The notes beneath the pieces were generated by a model, which did not search any database, was not told the origin of the DNA, and saw only the letters and a list, made by a program, of their open reading frames with translations. A stretch of DNA of 38,897 nucleotides. It comes from Deltaproteobacteria bacterium (GTDB lineage: Bacteria; Myxococcota_A; UBA9160; SZUA-336). The stretch spans positions 1 to 38,897 of the forward strand of contig JAFDDB010000015.1 in NCBI GenBank assembly GCA_019311115.1, written 5' to 3'. Positions 15,279-22,293 of the stretch are shown here, in pieces (position 1 is the first letter of the stretch; each line of letters begins with the position of its first letter). Position numbers and translations under genes: made by a program.

Positions 15279-16457
15279 GTGAAGATGTCGACCGAAGACA
15301 AGCTGCTCGAGTATCTGCAGTACTGGGGTCTCGACCGGGCGCCGTTCTCCCTCGCGCCCGACCCCAAGAGCCTCTTCCTGAGCCGCCAGCACTTCGAGTG
15401 CCTGCTCCGCCTGAAGTACGCCGTCCTGGCTGGGAAGGGCGGTGCGCTGCTCGTCAGCAAGAACGCCGGCGACGGCAAGACCACGATCCTGCGCCGGCTC
15501 TGCAACGACCTGCGCGAGGAGCTCAAGGGCCAGGTGCGCATCGCCTTTGTCGACCATCCCACCCTGTCACCCGTCGAGATGCTCCAGGAGATCTCGCGGC
15601 AGATCGGGATCGAGAGGCCGTTCAAGACCAAGGCCCGGGCACTCAGCGCGCTGCGCGAGCGCCTGATGGAGCTCCGCGGACAGGGCCAGAAGTGCGTGGT
15701 CATCATCGACGAGGGGCAGATGCTCGAGCAGCGCCCGAAGCTGCTCCAGGAGCTCCGGATCCTGCTGAACCTCTACTCGCGCGACGACTTCCTGCTGAGC
15801 TTCATCCTGTCGGGGCAGCACGCCCTCGAGGCGCTCATCCGCGAAACGCCCGAGTTCTGGCAGCGACTCCCGGTGCGGTTCTTCCTGGGCAACCTCGACC
15901 CAGCGGAGACGCGCAAGCTGATCCAGCACCGGCTCCGGTGCGCCGGGCTCGAGCCGGGCGCGGAGATCTTCACCCCCGAAGCCTACGAGCGGATCCACGC
16001 GTACTCCGAGGGCTGCCCGCGCGTGATCTGCTCGATCGCGGACCTGGCGCTGCTGGTCGGCCGCGGCGCGGGCGTCCGTCGGGTGGACGCGCCTCAGGTC
16101 GTGCAGGCGCATGCGGACAACGAGGGTCCGACCTCCGACGGCTACCACTACTACCACTTCCTGCGCAGCGCGCAGGATCCGGCCGAGCCCCGGGCTCCGC
16201 TCCCGCCGACACCTGCGCCCCCGCGAGCCAGGTGCGACACCCACGGCGTTCCGACCGAGGAACCCGACACCCTCCGCGTGATTCCGGTCGAGGATCGGGA
16301 TAGAGGAGTCAACCGTAGGCTTTCCCCCTCCGATGAGAGTTCATCGGCAAGCACGTGGAGGACGCCTCGTTGGGCAGTCTTGACTTCTTCAATCTGGCGA
16401 GGCCGCCCTTCCAGGAGAACCCGACCAGCCCGTTGGTCCTGGAGACGGGGCCCCTAA
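15279..16457 (+). CDS. ExeA/GspA-like AAA+ ATPase, soluble
   Basis: 392 residues from GTG 15279 (or 390 from ATG 15285). It begins YWGLDRAPFSLAPDPKSLFLS, the typical start of ExeA-like ATPases and of ATPases tied to exosortase/polysaccharide loci. The nucleotide site is SKNAGDGKTT (60-69). The GKT is kept, but the first Gly of the canonical GxxxxGK is Lys61. Walker B is KCVVIIDEGQML (D144, E145). The AAA domain ends near residue 270. Unlike ExeA it has no transmembrane or peptidoglycan-binding segment. The Pro-rich tail from about 300 is probably disordered, and its last about 34 residues overlap the next gene by 103 bases. The next gene encodes a membrane-anchored relative, suggesting a two-ATPase complex. 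Client unknown. Confidence 0.85.
   Translation: MKMSTEDKLLEYLQYWGLDRAPFSLAPDPKSLFLSRQHFECLLRLKYAVLAGKGGALLVSKNAGDGKTTILRRLCNDLREELKGQVRIAFVDHPTLSPVEMLQEISRQIGIERPFKTKARALSALRERLMELRGQGQKCVVIIDEGQMLEQRPKLLQELRILLNLYSRDDFLLSFILSGQHALEALIRETPEFWQRLPVRFFLGNLDPAETRKLIQHRLRCAGLEPGAEIFTPEAYERIHAYSEGCPRVICSIADLALLVGRGAGVRRVDAPQVVQAHADNEGPTSDGYHYYHFLRSAQDPAEPRAPLPPTPAPPRARCDTHGVPTEEPDTLRVIPVEDRDRGVNRRLSPSDESSSASTWRTPRWAVLTSSIWRGRPSRRTRPARWSWRRGP
16330..16347. repeat. Perfect stem-loop just before the ATPase-Sel1 start
   Basis: CCGATGA, loop GAGT, TCATCGG: a 7-bp perfect inverted repeat whose 3' end lies seven bases before GTG 16355. It is inside the 3' end of the upstream ATPase gene, where a Shine-Dalgarno would be expected. 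It may be an operator or an RNA hairpin controlling translation of the fusion gene. Confidence 0.5.
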
Positions 16458-19400
16458 GGCGGGCGGTCGCGCGGATCCGCTCCGAACTCCAGCTCGGGAC
16501 GCCGGGCGTCCTGCTGACGGCGTCGCGAGGAGTCGGCAAGACGAGCCTGGCCCTGGCGCTCCCCAGCCTCCTCCAGGATCGCGTTGCTTGTCTCCTCGAC
16601 GTCAGCCAGCCGTGGAGAGAGCTCGAAGCCGGCATCGCGAGGCAGCTCTCGCTCGCGGACGAGTCGCTCTCACCTGACACGTTGCTCGGCGACCGGACCG
16701 ACGCGGGCCGCGTGCTGGTCGTCGACGACGCCGAGCGTCTTCCGGACGAGACGGTGTCGAAGCTCCAGGACGTGCTGGGATTCGAGGACGCCGGCGGCAA
16801 CCCGCTCGTGCGCTGGGTCGTCCTCGCCAACACGGACCGCGCCAAGCCCGGTGCCGCGTCGACCCGCTGGATCCAGACCATCCGGCCGCTCGCCACCCTC
16901 GAGGGGATGCTCGAGCGCGAGCTGGCGCGCTACATCGAGGCGCGTCTGCTGAACGCGGGCTGGGAGGGCGGTGAGCTCTTCTCGGGCGACGCGATGCGGA
17001 CCCTCCATCGCCTCTCGCACGGGGTGCCCCGGATCGCGAACCTGATCTGTGAGCGCGCGCTCGCGGCTGCAGCAGAGCGCGAGAGCACGTCGATTGGAGC
17101 GGAGACCATCGACGAGGTCTCCGAGGGAACCCTGTGCTCGCCGGGCTCGACCGACAGTCCGGAGCCGCACGCCTCCGATCCGGCCGTGAAACTCGCTCCG
17201 GGCGAGTCGAAGCAGGAGCCGCCGCCGGAGCCAGCGCCCTCCTCGCGAGGAGATGACGCGTCTCTACCCGTGCGGCGCGCGCCGGGACGGCGCCCGTCCG
17301 CTCCTCGCACGGCGGCGCCCGCGCCCGTCGCGCCGCCGCCCGCCGCTCCCCGCTTCGAAGCGGTGCCGGATGCAGCCGAGGCGCGCGCGGACGAGCCGCA
17401 CACGCCCTGGTTGCGGTCCGACCGGGCGTTCCGCGCGCTGGAGCGCGTGAAGCGACACACGAGGGTGTTGGCCGTGGTGCTCGTCACGGTCGCGGCAGCC
17501 GTCGCGGGCGCGACCGTCGTCCAGTGGGCGGAGCCTCGGGCGATCGATCCCGCGGCCGCCTCCAGCGCGAGCGGCGCGCACACGGCGCAAGGCGATCCCG
17601 CCGAGAAGGACCTCCCGCGTGGCGACGCCTCATCGGCACAGAGCATGGAGCCGCCGCCACCCCCGGTCACGCCGGTCGACCCGGAGCCCGTGGACCCCGC
17701 GAGCACGCGCATCGCGCATTCGGCTCCCGAACCGGTCCCGGCTCCCACACCGGAGGTCTCGGAGCCGGAGCCCGCGGAACTCCCGGCGGCAGCGGCCGAG
17801 ATTCCCGAGCCCGCGGTCGTGGAGCCCACGACGGTCGCGCAGCCGGTGGTCGTTCGGCCCGCGGTCGCTCCGCGGGCGGTGATCGCGTCGGTTCCCACCC
17901 CGCCGCGGGTTCCCGTCGCCGTCCAAGCGGACCGCGGCGCCACCGACCCGGACGTGTCGCCCGATCATCTCGAGTTCACCCTGGAGACAGACCCGGCAGC
18001 TGCACCACGTCCGGCGCTCGTCGTTCCGGAGCCCGAGCTCAGCCGAAGCATCGTCGGCGGGGGTGATGGCCCCGCAGCGGACGCGTTCGTCGACGAGCGG
18101 GGCCCCGAGGTCGAGGTGAGCGAGACGCAGCTCGCGAGCGCCGCTGACGACGGCTCCGCCGACGCGGCGTACCACCTCGGTGTCTTGTACGAAGAGGGAC
18201 GGGGGCGCGTCGCCGCGGACGCGGCCCGCGCGGCTCGCTGGTATGCGCGCTCCGCGAAGCAAGGAGACGCGCGCGCGCAGAGACGGCTCGGATCCCTCTA
18301 CGCGCGGGGTCGCGGCGTGCCCGAAGACTACGCGGAGGCCATCCAGTGGCTGGGTCGGGCGGCGGAGCAGGGGGACGTCGGCGCCCAGGTCGACCTGGCC
18401 GTCGTCTACGCGCAGGCCATCGCGGACTCCAGCAGGGCGATCGAGTGGCTCGACGAGGCCGCGCGCGCCGGAGACGCGTTCGCACAGGCGCAGCTCGGGA
18501 TCATGCACGCGCGCGGTGAGGGGCTCGACCGGGACGACGCGCAGGCCGCGGCCTGGCTTCGCACGGCCGCCGCCCAGGGCAACGCGCTGGCCCAGTTCAA
18601 CCTGGGCGTGATGCTCGATCACGGCCGGATCTCTCCGGACGACGACGGCGCGGCGGTGGACTTGTACGGCCTCGCCGCCGCGCGGGGCAACCCCGACGCG
18701 GAGCTCATGCTGGGCGGTCTCTACGCTGCGGGGTGGGGTGTCGAGCACGACGACGCGAAGGCGGTGCACTGGTTCCGAAGAGCTGCCGGCAAGGGCAGTC
18801 GGCTGGCGCAGTTCAATCTCGGGGTGATGCTCGAGCAGGGGCGGGGTGTCGCGAGGGACGGCGCAGAGGCCGCCCGCTTGTATCGGGAATCGGCCGAGCA
18901 GGGACATGTCCCAGCACAGGTCGCGCTGGCGCGTCTCTACGCCGGCGGTCTCGGCGTGGCGGAGGACGATGCCGCGCGCACCCTCTGGTACCGCCGCGCG
19001 GCGGAGCTCGGGAACGCCGAGGCCCGCTACCGGCTCGGCCTCATGCTGCTCGAGGGCGACGGCGTGCCGCAGGACACGGAGCTCGCGCTTCGCTGGCTGA
19101 GAGCCGCGGCGTCTGCGAGGCACGCTCCGGCACAGCTCCAGGTCGGTGTACTGTACGCACGCGGTGACGGCGTCGCGCGAGACCTCCCGGTCGCGCGGGA
19201 GTGGCTGCGCAGAGCGAAGGACGGCGGCGAGCCCCGAGCCCCGGCCGCGCTCGCTTCCTTCGAGCTCGCCGCCGCTCGAGCGTATGCGCGCAGTTCAGCG
19301 CCCAGGGACGTGCGTGCCGCGGTCTCCTGGCACCGGCAGTACGCCGACGCGGGCGTCGTCGAGGCACAGCGCGAGCTGGCCGCGCTCTACGCCTCGGGCG

Positions 19401-20335
19401 CAGCTGCGGCTGCGGACGGCAAGGGCGCGGTCTACTGGCTCACGCGGGCGGCCGAGCGGAGCGACCCGGACGCGCAGCTGCGGCTGGCACTCCTGTACGA
19501 CGAGGGCGTGGACACCGATCGCGACGAGTCCCGGGCGCGCCACTGGTACGAGCGTGCAGCCCGAAATGGGGTCGCCGCGGCACAGTTCAATCTCGGCTTC
19601 ATGCACTACAACGGGGACGGCGTTCCCAGGGACGCCCGAGCGGCAGCGCACTGGTACGAGATGGCGGCGAAGCAGGGCCACGCCTCGGCGCAGTTCGAGC
19701 TGGGGAGTATGTTCAAGCGCGGGGACGGCGTGGAGCAGGACACCGGGCGTGCACTCCGCTGGTTCCGCAGGGCTGCCGAGAGCGGGCTTCCGGCGGCGCA
19801 GAACGCACTCGGGACGGTGTATGCGGGCGAGGACGATCCCGAGAGTCTCGCCGAGGCGGCGAAGTGGCTGCGCCGCGCCTCGGCCCAGGGCGTCGTCGAC
19901 GCCCACCGGACACTCGGCTCGCTGTACGCCCAGGGCAGGATCGGAGCGGAGGACCGGCGCGACGCGCTGGAGTGGTTGACCGCCGCCGGCGAGTCCGGCG
20001 TTCGCGAGGCGCGGGTCGAGCTGGGCCGCATCTACGCGGTGGGCGACGGCGTGGCTGTGGATCTCGACAAGGCTCTCGAGTGGTACCTGCCCCTCGCCGA
20101 TCGCGGCGACATGGACGTCCAGCACCGGGTTGCCGTGCTCTACAGCGGAGCCGACGACCCGGATGCAACGGACCTCGTGCAGGCGTACAGGTGGGCGAAC
20201 CTGAGCGCCGCTCTCGGTCACTCGGCCGCGCCGGAGCTGCGCGAGTCACTCAAGCGGCGCATGTCGAGACGCCAGATCACCGAGGCCCAACGCCTGTCGC
20301 GATCCTGGTACGAGCGCCGGTCCGCCTCGGAGTAG
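16355..20335 (+). CDS. ExeA-like AAA+ ATPase / transmembrane / Sel1-repeat fusion protein
   Basis: 1326 residues. GTG 16355 is the only usable start, because the frame is closed by TGA at 16334 and the conserved FFNLARPPFQENP begins at residue 11. Residues 1-265 are an ExeA-like AAA+ domain: Walker A ASRGVGKTS (56-64, first Gly replaced by Ala56), Walker B VLVVDD (D124, D125) and the C-terminal helix HGVPRIANLICERAL. A basic linker leads to one transmembrane segment (about 370-390, VLAVVLVTVAAAVAGATVV). A Pro/Ala/Glu-rich region (391-597) follows, then about 19 Sel1-like repeats (598-1288) and the usual Sel1 tail RRQITEAQRLSRSW. By the positive-inside rule the ATPase is cytoplasmic and the Sel1 solenoid periplasmic. 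ExeA proteins carry a peptidoglycan-binding domain in that place, so this looks like an ATP-driven envelope assembly factor with a protein-binding scaffold. Function unproven. Confidence 0.9.
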   Translation: MEDASLGSLDFFNLARPPFQENPTSPLVLETGPLRRAVARIRSELQLGTPGVLLTASRGVGKTSLALALPSLLQDRVACLLDVSQPWRELEAGIARQLSLADESLSPDTLLGDRTDAGRVLVVDDAERLPDETVSKLQDVLGFEDAGGNPLVRWVVLANTDRAKPGAASTRWIQTIRPLATLEGMLERELARYIEARLLNAGWEGGELFSGDAMRTLHRLSHGVPRIANLICERALAAAAERESTSIGAETIDEVSEGTLCSPGSTDSPEPHASDPAVKLAPGESKQEPPPEPAPSSRGDDASLPVRRAPGRRPSAPRTAAPAPVAPPPAAPRFEAVPDAAEARADEPHTPWLRSDRAFRALERVKRHTRVLAVVLVTVAAAVAGATVVQWAEPRAIDPAAASSASGAHTAQGDPAEKDLPRGDASSAQSMEPPPPPVTPVDPEPVDPASTRIAHSAPEPVPAPTPEVSEPEPAELPAAAAEIPEPAVVEPTTVAQPVVVRPAVAPRAVIASVPTPPRVPVAVQADRGATDPDVSPDHLEFTLETDPAAAPRPALVVPEPELSRSIVGGGDGPAADAFVDERGPEVEVSETQLASAADDGSADAAYHLGVLYEEGRGRVAADAARAARWYARSAKQGDARAQRRLGSLYARGRGVPEDYAEAIQWLGRAAEQGDVGAQVDLAVVYAQAIADSSRAIEWLDEAARAGDAFAQAQLGIMHARGEGLDRDDAQAAAWLRTAAAQGNALAQFNLGVMLDHGRISPDDDGAAVDLYGLAAARGNPDAELMLGGLYAAGWGVEHDDAKAVHWFRRAAGKGSRLAQFNLGVMLEQGRGVARDGAEAARLYRESAEQGHVPAQVALARLYAGGLGVAEDDAARTLWYRRAAELGNAEARYRLGLMLLEGDGVPQDTELALRWLRAAASARHAPAQLQVGVLYARGDGVARDLPVAREWLRRAKDGGEPRAPAALASFELAAARAYARSSAPRDVRAAVSWHRQYADAGVVEAQRELAALYASGAAAAADGKGAVYWLTRAAERSDPDAQLRLALLYDEGVDTDRDESRARHWYERAARNGVAAAQFNLGFMHYNGDGVPRDARAAAHWYEMAAKQGHASAQFELGSMFKRGDGVEQDTGRALRWFRRAAESGLPAAQNALGTVYAGEDDPESLAEAAKWLRRASAQGVVDAHRTLGSLYAQGRIGAEDRRDALEWLTAAGESGVREARVELGRIYAVGDGVAVDLDKALEWYLPLADRGDMDVQHRVAVLYSGADDPDATDLVQAYRWANLSAALGHSAAPELRESLKRRMSRRQITEAQRLSRSWYERRSASE
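18146..20218 (+). repeat. About 19 Sel1-like repeats (coding)
   Basis: Units of about 36 residues with the pattern A-x-x-x-LG-x-(L/M)Y-x-x-G-x-GV-x-x-D-x-x-x-A-x-x-W-x-x-x-AA-x-x-G. Representative units are AQFNLGFMHYNGDGVPRD and AQRRLGSLYARGRGVPED. Repeats 3 and 11 are degenerate (33 and about 42 residues). Sel1 repeats form alpha-alpha solenoids that bind proteins. Confidence 0.9.
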
Positions 20336-20340
20336 GCGGA

Positions 20341-21522
20341 TCAACGCTCCTGATCCGACACCTCCGGCACGATGACCCACGCGGGCTCCTCGTCCTCGGC
20401 GGGGAGATCGCAGACCGGCAGCAGACCCGCCATCCGCTCCACGATCTCGGCCGTCTCTTCGGAGAGCTCGTCGAACCGGAGGACGAGCCCGCGTTCGCCG
20501 TCGTGGCGCAGGACGCGCGCCTTCACGACCAACGGGAGGCCCTCGCGCCACGGCAGTGCGAGCGTCAGGAATTCCCCCTCGCAGAGGAACGGATTCGGGT
20601 CGACCCGGATACCGGAGGGTGAGAGGTCGCGGCCTACGAGCACCCGGGCCCCATCGCTACCGAGCGCAACCAACCTGCGCGAGAAGATGCGTCGCGGCTC
20701 CGAGCGTCGCTGGGGCGCCTTGTCGGCCGGGGCGCCGAGGATCGTACGGGGCAACGGCTCCGCAGGTGGGCGCTCGCGAGGCTTGTCCATGCGCTGCCTG
20801 GCATCGCGATTCTCCTCACGCGGGCCGCTGCGGGCGGGGCCGGACGCGAACTCGTCGACGACCCGCTCCAGACGCTCGCGCATCTCGTCGGACAGCGCAT
20901 CGAAGACGACGTGCGCCAGCTGCCCTTCGACGGTCCGGCTCCCGGAATCCGACTGCCGCAGTACCCTGCCCTTCACCGACAAGGTGCTGCGCTCCTGTCG
21001 TCCCGCCGGGACAGCCACGGTGAGCTTGAGGCCGCGCTCGAGCGGCTGGTGGGACAGCAGGCGGCAACCGGTCTGCGAGAGGTCGATCAGGATCACTTCT
21101 CGCCACCGCAGGCCCGTTCGAACGCGCACCGGGAGTCCGACGTTCACGCGCCGGGCCCGACGCTTCTCCGGACCCTCGTAGACCGCTTGAAGCAGCAGGA
21201 GGCGCAGGGCCTCCATGTGCACCGGGCGACAGATGAAGAAGTCGACGTCGAGCCGAGTCATCGCGTTGCGGAGCATCCGCGAGTCGCTGTCACCGATCGC
21301 CACCTGGACCCGACGGGAGCCCGGGTTGGGCTGCGGCTCGAGGTCCAGGATCCGCTGCGGCGTGGCGATGAGCAGCGCCCAGTCAGGGCCCTGCTCGCAG
21401 ATGGGGACCTTCGTCCTGGACTCCTCGAAGGGGATGTCCAGGTCGCACAGCAGGTCTCGCACGTCGCCGAGTTCTCCCTCGTGGAGGAGCAACACTCTCG
21501 CCTGGCGACTGTTCCGCTCCAA
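20341..21522 (-). CDS. Pseudo-receiver plus two PilZ domains (cyclic-di-GMP receptor candidate)
   Basis: 393 residues from TTG 21522; GGAGG lies six bases before the TTG and decides this unusual start. Residues 8-115 resemble a response-regulator receiver (ARVLLLHEGELGDV at the start, CRPVHMEALRLLLLQAVY at the end). The strand that normally ends in the phosphorylated Asp reads ALLIATP, so it is a pseudo-receiver. Two PilZ domains follow. The first has R121-x3-R125 and DLSQTG (147-152). The second has R278-x3-R282 and DLSPSG (299-304). Both keep the residues that bind cyclic-di-GMP. No DNA-binding or enzymatic domain is present, so it should act by protein contact in the cytoplasm. It is convergent with the ATPase-Sel1 gene, with five bases between the stops. 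Confidence 0.88.
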   Translation of the reverse strand: MERNSRQARVLLLHEGELGDVRDLLCDLDIPFEESRTKVPICEQGPDWALLIATPQRILDLEPQPNPGSRRVQVAIGDSDSRMLRNAMTRLDVDFFICRPVHMEALRLLLLQAVYEGPEKRRARRVNVGLPVRVRTGLRWREVILIDLSQTGCRLLSHQPLERGLKLTVAVPAGRQERSTLSVKGRVLRQSDSGSRTVEGQLAHVVFDALSDEMRERLERVVDEFASGPARSGPREENRDARQRMDKPRERPPAEPLPRTILGAPADKAPQRRSEPRRIFSRRLVALGSDGARVLVGRDLSPSGIRVDPNPFLCEGEFLTLALPWREGLPLVVKARVLRHDGERGLVLRFDELSEETAEIVERMAGLLPVCDLPAEDEEPAWVIVPEVSDQER

Positions 21523-21837
21523 CGCACCCTCCGGCCGACCCGGGACCTGCTCCGGGGCTGCCCTTCCCCTGCCGCTCGCGACCCCCTGGGGCCCCTCTCC
21601 TCATCGGCAGGGGCGCCGGATGGCTTGGCCCCAAGCCACCGCGGGTGCGTACGCCCTGCGTCATCGGCTCGGGTGGCGCGCGGCTTGACAGCGCCTGCGC
21701 GGTCCCGCCCGGGTCAGCTCGCCTCGTCGCTGCCCCGGCCGCCGCGCGCACGGGGTAGATCTCCGGGGTGACGGCGGTGCCCTCCCGGTAGACCCCCGCC
21801 TCGCGAGAGGCGGGGTCTGAAGTCGTTCGAGAAAATC
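21523..21837. other. Gap between the tandem-PilZ gene and tmRNA
   Basis: 315 bases without a convincing gene. It holds the GGAGG ribosome site of the TTG start at 21522 and, at 21790-21818, the stem-loop behind tmRNA. A plus-strand TTGACA at 21685-21690 has no -10 at the right distance. No clear promoter for the PilZ gene was found. Confidence 0.6.
21790..21818 (-). terminator. Strong stem-loop 3' of tmRNA, probable terminator
   Basis: On the minus strand AGACCCCGCCTC, loop TCGC, then GAGGCGGGGGTCT: about 12 base pairs with one bulged G, 20 bases beyond the tmRNA 3' end. No U-tract follows, so it may need Rho or mainly protect the 3' end. Confidence 0.55.
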
Positions 21838-22193
21838 TGGTGGAGGCGGGGGGAATCGAACCCCCGTCCGCATAGCTTCCTTCGACCGCGTCTACGTGCG
21901 TAGCTTCGAAATTGATTTAGCTCCCGGCAGGTCGACGAAGCACGGCCCGCTGGTCGCGATCCGGGAAAAGTTCTCGTCCGCATCCCCCCGGAGAGGAGTT
22001 GGACCAGCCTGCTGATATGACGCCCCCGAGGCTCAGCAGGCATCGGCCCCGGGCGCGTCGCTGGCTTTTAGTTAAGCAGCGAGAGCGAGATTATCATCGG
22101 CAATTGAGTTGCCTTGCCGCGGGATTAACGAGGAGCACGGCACCTCGGCACGCAGCGAGCGACATCCCCTATCCGTCGAAGCCAGTCGCCCCC
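21838..22193 (-). ncRNA. ssrA: Transfer-messenger RNA (tmRNA)
   Basis: A one-piece tmRNA of 356 nt read leftward. The 5' end GGGGGCG (22193-22187) pairs with the 3' CGCCTCC, followed by discriminator A and an encoded CCA (21840-21838). The T-arm GGGGG-TTCGATT-CCCCC is intact, and the D-like region GACTGGCTTCGACGGAT follows the 5' stem. The tag frame runs from GGC at 22113 to TAA at 22072 and encodes GNSIADDNLALAA, with the Leu-Ala-Ala end recognised by ClpXP-type proteases. Together with SmpB it rescues ribosomes stalled on broken mRNAs and tags the product for degradation. A promoter lies directly upstream and a strong hairpin downstream. Confidence 0.97.
22072..22113 (-). other. tmRNA tag-peptide reading frame
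   Basis: Fourteen codons: Gly-Asn-Ser-Ile-Ala-Asp-Asp-Asn-Leu-Ala-Leu-Ala-Ala-stop. The resume codon is taken as GGC (Gly) because it is in frame with the conserved end. The exact resume position is inferred. Confidence 0.8.
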
Positions 22194-22203
22194 GGCACTC
22201 TCC

Positions 22204-22231
22204 AGTCTATGCTGGGGAGTCGGCGCGTCAA
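22204..22231 (-). promoter_or_regulatory. tmRNA promoter
   Basis: Minus strand TTGACG (22226-22231), a 16-base spacer and TAGACT (22204-22209), with ten bases between the -10 and the mature 5' end. It is one of the best sigma70-type promoters in the window and fits a constitutively transcribed RNA. Confidence 0.65.
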
Positions 22232-22268
22232 GCGACGCGCTGAAGGCCCCCCGCAGAGGCGCGTCGGC

Positions 22269-22274
22269 TAGCAT
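22269..22274 (+). promoter_or_regulatory. Putative -10 element of the EamA transporter gene
   Basis: TAGCAT ends six bases before an ATG at 22281 that opens a 7-codon frame (MPQVDGH, stop 22302-22304) overlapping the transporter start at 22294. The spacing matches that before the crotonase gene. No -35 is visible. Inferred. Confidence 0.3.
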
Positions 22275-22293
22275 CTGGCCATGCCGCAGGTCG

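Noticed and set aside
16320-16347. Possible programmed -1 frameshift (TTTCCCCC followed by a stem-loop) joining the two ATPase genes
   Set aside because: The zero frame reads CTT TCC CCC, which is not a proper slippery heptamer. The -1 frame hits TGA at 16334 before reaching the second gene.
17630-19123. A 497-codon open frame antisense to the Sel1 repeats
   Set aside because: It mirrors the repeat structure of the real gene and has no recognisable domain or start context.
18146-20218. Regularly spaced repeats as a CRISPR array
   Set aside because: The periodicity of about 108 bases is coding (36-residue Sel1 units) and the DNA units are diverged.
21685-21690. Plus-strand TTGACA as a promoter
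   Set aside because: No -10 hexamer occurs 16-18 bases downstream, and there is no plus-strand gene before 22294 other than the antisense of tmRNA.
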